A DNA stretch of 32,115 nt from Rickettsiales bacterium. Lineage in GTDB: Bacteria > Bacteroidota > Bacteroidia > Cytophagales > Cyclobacteriaceae. How positions within the stretch are numbered: the stretch's first letter is position 1; every line of letters starts with the position of its first letter. The stretch covers positions 132,259 through 164,373 of the forward strand of contig PBTY01000022.1 of NCBI GenBank assembly GCA_002729235.1, given 5' to 3'. Made by a program: the position numbers and the translations under genes. Shown here in pieces: positions 1 through 8,298 of the stretch. Below the pieces are notes generated by a model. That model did no database searches. It had not been told where the DNA came from and was given only the letters and a program-made list of their open reading frames with translations.

Positions 1-558
1 AAAAATGGCAAAGGAATGATGCCTGGATTTACCACCTTATCCGCTAGTGATGTTCAGGCCCTTGTTGCTTACTTGTTTGGGGATGAAAAGCAAGAAGTAG
101 GTCAGTCGAAAATTTCCAAACAGACCTGGTTGCCATACAGAAGTGAGGGGTATAACAAGTTTCTGGATCAAAATGGATTGCCTGCCATTGGTCCTCCATG
201 GGGAACTTTGAGTGCCATTGATTTGAATACGGGAGAATATGTCTGGCAGATTCCATTAGGGCATGAACCAACATTGAAGAAAAAGGGCATCGATAACACA
301 GGAGTTGAAAACTATGGTGGACCTGTTGTGACCGCAAGTGGATTGCTCTTTATTGCTGCAACTAAGGATGGATACTTCAGGGCGTTTGAAAAGACAAGCG
401 GAAAACTGCTTTGGGAAACCAAACTTCCGGCGGCGTCTTTTGCTACGCCAGCCACCTATATGGTCAACGGAAAGCAGTACATTGTCCTGGCGTGTGGAGG
501 TACCAAACTCGGGACACCTGAAGGAAACTATTATGTGGCTTATACTTTAGAGGATTGA
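1..558 (+). CDS. PQQ-dependent quinoprotein dehydrogenase, C-terminal part (5' end outside window)
   Basis: The reading frame is open to the first base of the window, so the true start lies upstream; the ATG at 16 is internal. The first residues (NGKGMMPGF) look like the methionine-ligand region of a c-type cytochrome. They are followed by beta-propeller blades of the PQQ dehydrogenase type: G-TLSAIDLNTGEYVWQIPLG, then GLLFIAATKDGYFRAFEKTSGKLLW, ending with a GGTKLGTP-type closing segment. Members of this family oxidise sugars or alcohols in the periplasm and pass electrons to the respiratory chain. The stop overlaps the ATG of the following START-domain gene. It lies outside the transposon, in host DNA. 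Substrate cannot be told from this fragment. Confidence 0.85.
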   Translation, partial: KNGKGMMPGFTTLSASDVQALVAYLFGDEKQEVGQSKISKQTWLPYRSEGYNKFLDQNGLPAIGPPWGTLSAIDLNTGEYVWQIPLGHEPTLKKKGIDNTGVENYGGPVVTASGLLFIAATKDGYFRAFEKTSGKLLWETKLPAASFATPATYMVNGKQYIVLACGGTKLGTPEGNYYVAYTLED

Positions 559-1193
559 TGAGTGCTATTATAGATATCGGACGTCTATTGAGATTTACAT
601 TTTCACTACTATTAATACTTCCAAATATTGCTGGATTCAATAATGATCTTGAATGGAAGTTGATAAAAGAGGAGGATAATATTCAGGTCTTTGCAAGAAT
701 TGCTGAAAACTCCTCTATCAAGGAAATTCGAATTACATGTAGTGTGAAAACTACCATGGAACGTATGGAGTCGTTTCTTTCTGATGTACCAAAATATGCA
801 GACTGGGTATATAAATGTGATACTTCAATCTTACTGAATAGAGTGTCTGATAAGGAGACTTACTACTATACGACCCTCAACTTTCCGTTTCCCATGACTG
901 ATCGAGATCTTGTTATTCACAGTATTCATGAAATTGATAGTTTAGGAGTATATCGATCACACTCAAAAGCTAGTGAAGCATATTATAAAGGGCAGGAAGA
1001 CTATGTTAGAATTGAATACTTTGAGTCTACCTGGGAGATTACACCTCAAAATGATGGTACTTTGTTCATTGATTACTTTGCTTATTCTGACCCAGGGGGA
1101 GATATTCCAGCCTGGTTAGTGAATTTAGCTATTGATCAGGGGCCTTATAGAACCATGAAACAATTCGTTGAGATGATTGAAAGAAATGAGTAG
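558..1193 (+). CDS. START-domain lipid-binding-like protein
   Basis: This 211-residue protein has an N-terminal hydrophobic segment (about residues 8-27, a signal peptide or membrane anchor) followed by a START/Bet v1-like domain. Recognisable pieces are the WKLIKEEDNIQVFAR opening strand, the central FPFPMTDRDLVIH motif and the closing GGDIPAWLVN...P helix typical of bacterial START proteins. Such proteins bind a hydrophobic ligand in a cavity; the ligand is unknown. The ATG at 558 overlaps the upstream TGA (TGATG) and is preferred over the TTG one codon earlier, which indicates translational coupling to the PQQ dehydrogenase gene. It is the last host gene before the transposon and would be convergent with glmS in an empty site. 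Confidence 0.85.
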   Translation: MSAIIDIGRLLRFTFSLLLILPNIAGFNNDLEWKLIKEEDNIQVFARIAENSSIKEIRITCSVKTTMERMESFLSDVPKYADWVYKCDTSILLNRVSDKETYYYTTLNFPFPMTDRDLVIHSIHEIDSLGVYRSHSKASEAYYKGQEDYVRIEYFESTWEITPQNDGTLFIDYFAYSDPGGDIPAWLVNLAIDQGPYRTMKQFVEMIERNE

Positions 1194-1197
1194 AAGT

Positions 1198-1222
1198 GCC
1201 CTTTTTGACACTCAAAAAGGCC
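1198..1222. terminator. Hairpin terminator after the START gene, probably once shared with glmS
   Basis: CCTTTTTG (1200-1207) pairs perfectly with CAAAAAGG (1213-1220) around the 5-nt loop ACACT, beginning 7 nt after the START-gene stop codon. The U/A runs lie inside the stem, so it could work in both directions. It lies directly beside the left target repeat, and glmS has no hairpin of its own in the 18 nt before the right target repeat. In the uninterrupted site it probably ended transcription of both convergent genes. Confidence 0.6.
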
Positions 1223-1228
1223 ACACTT
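1223..1228. repeat. Target-site repeat ACACTT, left copy
   Basis: ACACTT directly precedes the inverted terminal bases GTCGTTAACC and recurs at 29113-29118 directly after GGTTAATGAC. Tn7 elements make a 5-bp duplication. The sixth base is either a chance match or belongs to one transposon end, so the duplication is ACACT or CACTT. Confidence 0.8.
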
Positions 1229-1308
1229 GTCGTTAACCAAAAAAGATTGAACAAGTGACCAAAAATGTTTGAACGATTTTTATAAGAGTTGACCAAAAAA
1301 GTTTGAAC
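1229..1308. repeat. Left transposon end with three TnsB-site-like motifs
   Basis: The terminal GTCGTTAACC is followed by three same-orientation copies of an 18-bp motif: AACCAAAAAAGATTGAAC (1235-1252), GACCAAAAATGTTTGAAC (1257-1274) and GACCAAAAAAGTTTGAAC (1291-1308). Start-to-start spacing is 22 and 34 bp, looser than the right end, as in Tn7 where the left-end sites are dispersed. The remaining bases to 1501 (about 190) hold no gene; I see only a weak short inverted repeat at 1378-1395 there. Confidence 0.85.
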
Positions 1309-1501
1309 TAAAGAATTTAGCATAAATGACTTCATCGATGCCCAATTAATATCGTAAATGGTTTTTATTCATTCAGTTTAAGTGCGAAAACTTAATGTAA
1401 TTGAGATTTTGACCATAGTTAGTGAGACTGAGATGTCCAAAGCTTAAATGGTAATCATATATAACATTAACTATCATTAAAATAGGTTGTCAAATCCTAA
1501 A

Positions 1502-3832
1502 TCAATACATAACAGTGATTGTTCCCTTAAATTGGTGTTGAGTTAGTACTAGATCAACATATTTAATATAATAAAAGTAGACACCTGGGGGTACTTTATC
1601 TCCGTTCTTCAAATTACCTGTCCAACCAATTGATAAGTTATCTGTCTGATAAATTAATTCACCCGATCTGGTAAATATTCTAGTTTCCAATGCTTCTATA
1701 TTCTCACTTTTAATTGGTGTGAAGATATCATTTATCCCGTCTTGATTTGGTGTGAAAACGTTGGGCAAAATCAAATTAGGAGGACACGAATTTTTAGAAA
1801 GCGAAATTTCATCAAAAGTCCGGCATCCATTTACAGTAACTATCACAGAATAGTATCCCTCTATATCCGTGATATAAATAGGTTCTGTAGATCCATCCTG
1901 CCAAAAGTATGTGGCATCGGGAAATGTGGCATCGATAACATAGCCATTTTCTAAACAGGTTATTCTCTCTGCGCTAAATTCGAACTCTGGATTATGCCTA
2001 TAAGTCACCACCACAGTATCCGACTGTAGACCGCATTGGGGATCAGTTCTTTGCACCCAATATGTTCCAGCTTGCTCGACCAAGTAATGGGAAGAGGTAT
2101 TCCCGTTTTGCCATTGATAGGTTGCCCCATCAATATAAACCTCCAATAGTTGCTGATCACCATCACAAAGGTCCATATCAGAGCCTAAGTTCAATTGATT
2201 ATGATATTCTACCTTAAAGTAATCCAGAATTGAATTGCATGCATTGGTAACCCTTACTGTGTAGTTTCCTCTACTACTGACGTGGTAAAAAGGCGCTGTT
2301 GATCCATCTTGCCATTGATAGGTTGCATTATCATTGGAGGCATCCAGCACTAGAACCTCTCCAGGGCATAGAGTGGTATCATTTCCAAGGTCCAAAGAAA
2401 CCGGATTATCAAATTTAACATGTATCGAATCTCGACGCGTTCCACACAAGTCTGCAACCTCGGCCCAATACAATCCAGTAGATGTCACCTCTAAGCTCTT
2501 TCCGGTGGACCCATCTGACCATAAAAAAGTACCACCAGGTATATCAGGTTCAAGTAAAAACACCATGCCCTGGCACAAAGCCGTATCCTTTCCGAGATCT
2601 AAATCCTTGGTGAACTGAACGTAAATGGAGTCTATCACCGTTGCGCACTCATTGGTCACTTTTACCCAATAAACACCAGTCTCAGAAACAATATACAAAC
2701 TATCAGAAGATTGATCCTGCCATTCAAAAGTAGAATTATCGGAGTTCGCATTTAACGTCAACGTATTTCTTCTACACACGAGTGTATCTGGCCCCAGTGA
2801 AATCTCAGGAAAAGACAAGCAATTAATCTGGAATGTATCTGAAACCACCTCACAACCTCCATTTACAGTGGTTTCTACTATATACTCGCCGGGCTGGGGA
2901 TTGCTTAGAATGGAATCGGTCCCCACGGGAACACCATCTTTATACCATGTATATGAGTTATAAGTGTAGTTTAAGACCAATGAATTATCATAATGTGCAA
3001 TTTCCGGCTTACCTTGAAGCCGATCCATAAAGGCGATGGTATTGACCCAAAAGATATCCTGACCATTCTGGATAGAATCCCCCTGAGTTACGCCACCAAT
3101 ATCTGTGAACACATCAACATCCGCAATAATCAAATCTAAAGTATGGCAATCAAGGTATAGTGTAGGCTTAAAATCAAAATTAGTAGCCAACACTTTTGAA
3201 TGATCCGGTATACTTGAGAAATATCCCTGCAACAAACCGGATTGAAGAACTCCGGCTACAGCTCCAAAAGGTCCATCAAAAAGAGATGTTCCAGCACCTT
3301 CAGTTGTCGGGATTAAAGGACTTGGAACCATTCTAATGAATTCATATTCCCATTTTTCACGCAATATATCGTGATCCCATATCGCAGCTCCATCCTCATA
3401 CAGATAGCCACCAGAGGCAATAATCAATTTTCCACCCCGAAGAGACCAGTTATAAAGTGAATCTATCTCGCCTTGAGTAAAATCATTGATATTGGGATCT
3501 ATCGGACTGAAGGCTCCAAAAAAGAAGATATGATCAATAGGAATGTTGGTGGCTTGTTCCAAACTTCCTGACTCAGCATATTTTTCTATTAGTGCAACAC
3601 TTTTGGGATAGATTCCATTAATACCAAAATTGTCCGGACTCAACAATTTTAGTCGAGAAGTTTGAGCCATTCGAATTCCGTCCAGAGTATATCCATTATC
3701 CCCTGTTCCTATCTCTGCGATTTGACGATCATTTGCAATACTTTGAATATGAATCGATTGACACGCTACACGATAATGTATCAGTGAAAAACAAAAAAAA
3801 GTAAGTAAAAAAAATTCAGTAAAGCGACTCAT
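1502..3832 (-). CDS. Large secreted Ig-repeat protein with gliding-motility-associated (T9SS type B) C-terminal domain
   Basis: This 776-residue protein has a signal peptide (about residues 1-25, ending before QSIHIQ). Residues of about 26-280 form a domain I do not recognise, with Rossmann-like features (LIIASGG, HIFFFGAFSP). Next come five or six Ig/PKD-like repeats of about 65 residues, each opening with L-LG-DT-LC and containing a W-DGST-type strand. An 18-bp exact DNA repeat (2108-2125 and 2309-2326, 67 codons apart) reflects recent repeat duplication. The last about 85 residues (PNVFTPNQDGINDIF ... ending VMY) match the gliding-motility-associated C-terminal sorting domain (CHU_C/TIGR04131 type), which sends proteins through T9SS. 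It starts 16 nt after the O-antigen-ligase-like gene and is probably its operon partner. It is likely a surface adhesin or matrix protein; the ligand is unknown. Confidence 0.85.
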   Translation of the reverse strand: MSRFTEFFLLTFFCFSLIHYRVACQSIHIQSIANDRQIAEIGTGDNGYTLDGIRMAQTSRLKLLSPDNFGINGIYPKSVALIEKYAESGSLEQATNIPIDHIFFFGAFSPIDPNINDFTQGEIDSLYNWSLRGGKLIIASGGYLYEDGAAIWDHDILREKWEYEFIRMVPSPLIPTTEGAGTSLFDGPFGAVAGVLQSGLLQGYFSSIPDHSKVLATNFDFKPTLYLDCHTLDLIIADVDVFTDIGGVTQGDSIQNGQDIFWVNTIAFMDRLQGKPEIAHYDNSLVLNYTYNSYTWYKDGVPVGTDSILSNPQPGEYIVETTVNGGCEVVSDTFQINCLSFPEISLGPDTLVCRRNTLTLNANSDNSTFEWQDQSSDSLYIVSETGVYWVKVTNECATVIDSIYVQFTKDLDLGKDTALCQGMVFLLEPDIPGGTFLWSDGSTGKSLEVTSTGLYWAEVADLCGTRRDSIHVKFDNPVSLDLGNDTTLCPGEVLVLDASNDNATYQWQDGSTAPFYHVSSRGNYTVRVTNACNSILDYFKVEYHNQLNLGSDMDLCDGDQQLLEVYIDGATYQWQNGNTSSHYLVEQAGTYWVQRTDPQCGLQSDTVVVTYRHNPEFEFSAERITCLENGYVIDATFPDATYFWQDGSTEPIYITDIEGYYSVIVTVNGCRTFDEISLSKNSCPPNLILPNVFTPNQDGINDIFTPIKSENIEALETRIFTRSGELIYQTDNLSIGWTGNLKNGDKVPPGVYFYYIKYVDLVLTQHQFKGTITVMY

Positions 3833-3848
3833 TTCAGAAGTGAAAAGT

Positions 3849-5663
3849 TTATTCTACGACCAACTCCTTGCCTTCCAAAATCACAGTTTTTACTACATAT
3901 TTCATTCTATCGGCCTCTATACTCGATACTTTGGGTCTCATGTTTACGATGACATAAGCCATTTTCTTTGCCTTTTCCGTTTGCCCGGTCACATGATACA
4001 GAATCGCCAACCTGAATTTTGGATAGATTAAGTGTGGAATCATGTAAGTGGAAATTAAGAATGCTTTCTCTGCTTGATCAGGATCATTGATGCCCTCATA
4101 AGCTGCTCCCAAAAAATTGTACAGATCGTGATCATTTAGCCGTTGCTCGGTTTCCCTAAAAAGTTCAATACTTCTTGCATACTGGCCTTGTCTATCCAAT
4201 TCCACGGCATAGTTGAAAAGAAAATATTTATTCTGCTTCAATACTGAATATAGTTGGCCATAACCTTCAATTCCTATCTTTGCATTACCCGATCTCAATT
4301 CCAAGAAACTATCCTTCCACTTTCGTTCGGCCATCAGATAATTGCTTCTGTTGTAAATGAAAACACACGATCCAAATACTAGCAGAATCAGAATAAATTT
4401 ATACAGGAAGGTATCCGTTTTGAATTTGAAACGAAAACGGTTGATCTCAATATTTGATGCTATCACTGCTGCAAAAAAGAAATAATTTAATAACGTAGGT
4501 ATGTCATGTAGCGGATATGAAAACAGGCTGGCCACGAGTATTGAAACAAAACCACCCAAACCCGCAATTAATGGCCAATGCTTTTCTTTCAATGATTTTC
4601 GAATACCATGACTGATCAAGAGATAAAAAATGCCAGTAAACGTTAGAAATCCGATCAAGCCCAACTCTGCCCATGTTTGTAAGAACTCATTGAAAGCATA
4701 TTCCACATTGCCTGCTAAGTACCCCAGTTCTGTCTCGTGAGGGTTTTGTTGAAAGTATATCGCCTGATAATCATTGTGCGCTACAGCATATTGATCAAAA
4801 CCCACCCCTAAAAGGGGATGATCCTTGATAATATCCCATGAAATTCCCCAAATAAATAACCTTCCGTCTGCAGAGCCTTTTTTGTATTGATAAAGCTGTA
4901 TAGCTGTGAACACTATGAATATAATAACTGCAGAGGCAAGCGCTACTCGCTTGGTGAAGGTATTGAAAATGCCAAAAAACCATCTGCTGTCTAATCGCAA
5001 AACACACACCAACCCTCCACTTATCGCTGCACTGATCCACGAAGTTCTCGACTCAGTTAACCCTATGGCAACGACTATAATTAAACTAGCCATTACAGCT
5101 GCATATCTTGCCCAGTTAACCCTCGAAAAAAGCACAATAGATAGGGCACAGGGAAAAATAGATGCCAAATGAAAGGCGTACATACCAGGGTTGAGTGCAA
5201 ATCCACTGATTGGGAAAGAGGAATAGTCATTTACTGTCCATCCTCCGAATTGCAAAATACCAATGATAGCAAGTACGGAAGCTACTGCAACAAGGAAGCC
5301 TATTGGGATATTCGGTGCTTGTATAGTGAAATGGAACCTTAATATATAATAAAGTGCTGCGAGGCTAAACCATGTCACTACATAGGTCTCCCCAAATATG
5401 GATGCAGGATTTACTAATACTTTGGAAATCACCCATAGAATCCAAAATGTGATGAGCATATCTGTTGTATTTATGCACAGCTGGCTATGATCACTTTTAT
5501 TAGCGTAAGCCACTCCTAGGGATATTACAAACAATACCCCTATCAAAACCTGTACAAATAGGGCTTTAGGAGTGAGGAATGGATCGACGAATAAGTCAGT
5601 ACGGAGGAGTGAAACTAGAAAAATGCTGCAAGCAAAAAGCCCAACTATTATTTTTTTCATCAT
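3849..5663 (-). CDS. O-antigen ligase/polymerase-like membrane protein with C-terminal TPR region
   Basis: This 604-residue protein has about ten or more hydrophobic segments between residues 1 and 425. They include the Wzy_C-type core: RLFIWGISWDIIKDHPLLGVG, then an extracytoplasmic loop with HETELG, then NEFLQTWAELGLIG. The soluble tail (about 445-604) contains tetratricopeptide-like helices (LFNYAVELDRQGQYARSIELF, LYNFLGAAYEGINDPDQAEKAF). The family transfers or polymerises glycans on the periplasmic face of the inner membrane. Start could be 5663 or the next ATG at 5660. It precedes the Ig-repeat T9SS gene by 16 nt, so glycan attachment to, or co-display with, that secreted protein is a reasonable inference but is not shown. 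No sugar-synthesis genes are in the window. Confidence 0.75.
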   Translation of the reverse strand: MMKKIIVGLFACSIFLVSLLRTDLFVDPFLTPKALFVQVLIGVLFVISLGVAYANKSDHSQLCINTTDMLITFWILWVISKVLVNPASIFGETYVVTWFSLAALYYILRFHFTIQAPNIPIGFLVAVASVLAIIGILQFGGWTVNDYSSFPISGFALNPGMYAFHLASIFPCALSIVLFSRVNWARYAAVMASLIIVVAIGLTESRTSWISAAISGGLVCVLRLDSRWFFGIFNTFTKRVALASAVIIFIVFTAIQLYQYKKGSADGRLFIWGISWDIIKDHPLLGVGFDQYAVAHNDYQAIYFQQNPHETELGYLAGNVEYAFNEFLQTWAELGLIGFLTFTGIFYLLISHGIRKSLKEKHWPLIAGLGGFVSILVASLFSYPLHDIPTLLNYFFFAAVIASNIEINRFRFKFKTDTFLYKFILILLVFGSCVFIYNRSNYLMAERKWKDSFLELRSGNAKIGIEGYGQLYSVLKQNKYFLFNYAVELDRQGQYARSIELFRETEQRLNDHDLYNFLGAAYEGINDPDQAEKAFLISTYMIPHLIYPKFRLAILYHVTGQTEKAKKMAYVIVNMRPKVSSIEADRMKYVVKTVILEGKELVVE

Positions 5664-5725
5664 TGGGTATACAATAAATTATTGAAGTTATTTTTAATGT
5701 CTGTCCACTTACTTTGATTAAAAGC

Positions 5726-5742
5726 ATCCTATCAGATAGGAT
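5726..5742. promoter_or_regulatory. 17-bp inverted repeat upstream of the O-antigen-ligase-like gene
   Basis: ATCCTATC and GATAGGAT are perfect 8-bp arms around one A. It lies 63 bp upstream of the start at 5663 and 19 bp after the stop of the small lipoprotein gene. It could be an operator, or a terminator with a 6-bp stem and 5-nt loop; no clear U-run follows. Confidence 0.4.
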
Positions 5743-5760
5743 ATTACATCCAACTTATCA

Positions 5761-6255
5761 TTACTTATAGCAAGTTTCAATATGTAATTCAACTGTAGTG
5801 AAATGCTCTCTAGGCAATTCGATAAAATTAAAATTATAACCAATTTGCTTACACGCCCCTTCTCTAATCATGTATATGTAGTATATTAATGTTGAGTCCT
5901 TTCGCTCAACATATCGATCATATGTAATTGAACATCCAGAAACTGAGCCATATTTTCCTATATAATAGTAATCTATTAGATTAAACTCCGGTTTAGTATC
6001 GCAATCCCCAAAAATATTTTTGTAATCTGAGGAGTCTTTAATAATTAGAAGATCTTCGGTATTTATGGCATCACAATAAGGAATGTCAATGTAAGAGTAG
6101 TTTACCAAATTCTCTTCGTTGTGGTCAATTGCACATTTATTAAAAACCTGTTCGTCAGATTCACAAGAAATCATAAACACGAATAAAAAAATCAACCAAC
6201 GAAAACTTTTTAAGTCATCGGAATATTTTTCCAATTTTGGTGTTGTTTCCATCAT
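5761..6255 (-). CDS. Small lipoprotein of unknown function
   Basis: This 164-residue protein has a hydrophobic stretch WLIFLFVFMISC followed by acidic residues (ESDEQ), consistent with a lipobox (cysteine about residue 30) and outer-membrane lipidation. The rest contains five further cysteines and no family I recognise. The only in-frame ATGs ahead of the signal region are 6255 and 6252, so translation must begin inside the end of the upstream protease gene (41-nt overlap), unless a non-ATG start is used. The overlap indicates co-transcription and coupling with the serine protease. An inhibitor or chaperone role for the protease is a guess from position only. Confidence 0.6.
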   Translation of the reverse strand: MMETTPKLEKYSDDLKSFRWLIFLFVFMISCESDEQVFNKCAIDHNEENLVNYSYIDIPYCDAINTEDLLIIKDSSDYKNIFGDCDTKPEFNLIDYYYIGKYGSVSGCSITYDRYVERKDSTLIYYIYMIREGACKQIGYNFNFIELPREHFTTVELHIETCYK

Positions 6256-8080
6256 TGTAAGAGTAAATTAAAAGTTTTGAGTTTATCCCGATGTCATCAA
6301 TTTTCATTGTTTTCTCATAATTTCCCGGATCTAACAATTCATAATTGTATGGAGAAGCCAGAATATTGCCTAATTCGTCCAGAATAAGTAGGTTGATTTC
6401 TTTAGTGTCTTTTAATTCAAATTTGAATGTCACCTCTCCAGGTGTGGAAACACCAACTGAAACGTCTGTATCGAACTTCTCCAATCCTATATTGGATCTA
6501 TTTGCTTGTGTTGTTCGAAAGCCGGAGCCCACTGTGCAGGACGCCGTGGTCATTTTAAATGTACTCCCCAATTCAGCTTCAAACCCCGGATTCAGTATTG
6601 TAGTATTACTGCAATTGAAGGTAACGTTAGAGTTTCCAATAATTCTGGACGTAATTGTTAACAGATCGGACGCTTCATATACCCCATCGACATCATCGAT
6701 ATCGGCAGTCAAGTTTAATTCATATGGACAGAAGGACCCATCGAGGCCATTTAAGGTTGTGACAGTTGAACCTGGTGATAGGTAATTGTCTAATGACGAC
6801 CAGTTAAAAGCTAGCTTACCAAAATCGTCACTAACATTACAGCCAGTTGTACCTTGGCTCAATACACCAAGAATTCTTCCATACTCAGAAAATAACGGAG
6901 AACCAGAAGATCCTCCTTCTGTAGTTCCATCATCCCATGTTGTAACATACCACATAGGTGAACTCGGGTTAGGAGTAAAAGTAGCGGCATCATTTTTTGA
7001 AATTTTTTTTATGTCTCCCTTTGGGTGATGAATGCAATAAACTGGTCCTTCATCATAATTGTAGTAAAGTCCCGAACTGATATACTTATTCCTTATGTCC
7101 CACCCATTGTAGAAGGGATCGAAACTATTCGGTACCGGATTACTAAGCTTTAAAAGTAATACATCACCAATGCTATTGTTAAACATTTCCGTACACCCGA
7201 CAATGGATTGAAATGACGGGCTAGATGTTGGATTGCTGCATCCTGGAGCTTCATAATTAAAAATAAATACCCAAGCATCATAAATTGGGTTAGGATCTTG
7301 ACAATGATCTGCTGAAAGTAAATAAGGAGTTCGATCTTGATTAGTATTATTTACTAATGAACCACTACATAGATAACTTCCATCTGATTTCTCCACCAAT
7401 ATCTTAACTACACCTCTTTTATTATCCTGAAAATCATCGCCAATCGGGCTACAATTCACATTATTATTACAACTCAATGATGCTCCAAATGCCAAGGTGG
7501 ATTTGAAATGTGATATTGTGTCGTTAATTGATTCATTAAAGTCTGTCTCAATGGCTTTGTTAATTCTTAACAAACTAATTTTAGCTTCTTCATCAACCCA
7601 TGAAGGTTGAAAATACTCTAGAACAATAGAATTTCCCTCGATAATTCCAGTTGCAAACATTCCAGAGGATTTATTATTTGTGTGATCAAATGATCCAAGG
7701 TATTCAGATTTATTAATTGGATTGAAAACAAAAAATTCCGATCCGGGAGGAAGATAAAATTGGTCGTAGGTTAAATGAATAGACTTAGCTCCAGGAACTT
7801 TAATTCTCAGCTGCCAAATTTTAGATCCATCATCTAGCTCTGTCCATTTTCCAGAGTTATCAATATTCAGATCGACATAGATTGGGTAAGCGAAAAAGTT
7901 ATCCGGAAAATTCTCATCTTTTGAGTGGGTTCTATCTATTACGATTTCAGTTAGCTTATCAGATGAAATATTGTTCAAAACAAGCGATTTAGGTCTTCCT
8001 CCATGGCTAATTTGACTGAATCCATTTGTAATGCTTAATAATAGAATAAAAAGATAGATGACAGATTTAGAGTGAAGCAT
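6215..8080 (-). CDS. Secreted trypsin-like (S1/lysyl-endopeptidase-like) serine protease with C-terminal sorting-type domain
   Basis: This 621-residue protein has a signal peptide at about 1-22 (ending GFSQ). The catalytic triad of a chymotrypsin-fold protease is visible: H259 in LLSADHC, D306 in GDVLLLKL and S394 in GGSSGSPLF. The long prodomain (about 23-200) and the CNPT/CSP cysteine pattern resemble bacterial lysyl endopeptidases. Residues of about 455-520 (DGVYEASDLLTI ... PGFEAELGSTF) resemble the beta-strand stack domain found ahead of T9SS tails. The final about 80 residues (VTFKFELKDTKEINLLILD ... KIGKIFR) look like a divergent T9SS type A sorting domain. It overlaps the downstream lipoprotein gene. 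The role is probably extracellular protein degradation; substrate preference is not established. Confidence 0.85.
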   Translation of the reverse strand: MLHSKSVIYLFILLLSITNGFSQISHGGRPKSLVLNNISSDKLTEIVIDRTHSKDENFPDNFFAYPIYVDLNIDNSGKWTELDDGSKIWQLRIKVPGAKSIHLTYDQFYLPPGSEFFVFNPINKSEYLGSFDHTNNKSSGMFATGIIEGNSIVLEYFQPSWVDEEAKISLLRINKAIETDFNESINDTISHFKSTLAFGASLSCNNNVNCSPIGDDFQDNKRGVVKILVEKSDGSYLCSGSLVNNTNQDRTPYLLSADHCQDPNPIYDAWVFIFNYEAPGCSNPTSSPSFQSIVGCTEMFNNSIGDVLLLKLSNPVPNSFDPFYNGWDIRNKYISSGLYYNYDEGPVYCIHHPKGDIKKISKNDAATFTPNPSSPMWYVTTWDDGTTEGGSSGSPLFSEYGRILGVLSQGTTGCNVSDDFGKLAFNWSSLDNYLSPGSTVTTLNGLDGSFCPYELNLTADIDDVDGVYEASDLLTITSRIIGNSNVTFNCSNTTILNPGFEAELGSTFKMTTASCTVGSGFRTTQANRSNIGLEKFDTDVSVGVSTPGEVTFKFELKDTKEINLLILDELGNILASPYNYELLDPGNYEKTMKIDDIGINSKLLIYSYNDGNNTKIGKIFR

Positions 8081-8220
8081 TGCTATTTGTAATTAAAGTC
8101 AATTCAATAATTTTCATGAAAACAACATATTAAAGAAAGAGTCTCCTATGTCACTTTTTATTGTCACAACATCAATCTTATAAAGCAGCTAATGATTTGG
8201 AACATTATTGCATAGAATCA

Positions 8221-8289
8221 TTAATCTGTCAAAATCATTCTTTTTTGTCCTATTTCCTGCCTATCAGCAATCAAAATACGCAACGATTT
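8221..8289 (-). pseudogene. Relic of a T9SS type A sorting domain (last 22 codons of a lost gene)
   Basis: On the minus strand this supposedly empty stretch reads, in one frame ending at a TAA, LIADRQEIGQKRMILTD. The intact T9SS protein at 10477..11529 ends LIADGKEVGTKKMILTE. Eleven of these 17 residues are identical and most others are conservative changes, and the stop codon is at the equivalent position. The frame is closed upstream by a TAA at 8290-8292, so only the C-terminal tail survives. It lies between the beta-barrel gene and the serine protease gene. It is best explained as the remains of a deleted or rearranged paralogue of the S74/T9SS gene. DNA-level similarity (CTGTCAAAATCATT in both) supports this. 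Confidence 0.75.
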
Positions 8290-8298
8290 TTAGATTGA

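Noticed and set aside
1378-1395. Inverted repeat TTAAGT ... ACTTAA as terminator of the Ig-repeat gene
   Set aside because: Six A/T-rich base pairs with no U-run directly after; too weak and over 100 nt past the stop codon.
1888-2800. Periodic DNA repeats (for example TTGCCATTGATAGGTTGC twice) resembling a repeat array
   Set aside because: They are spaced by 67 codons and fall in frame within the Ig-like repeats of the T9SS protein, so they are coding duplications and not CRISPR or satellite DNA.
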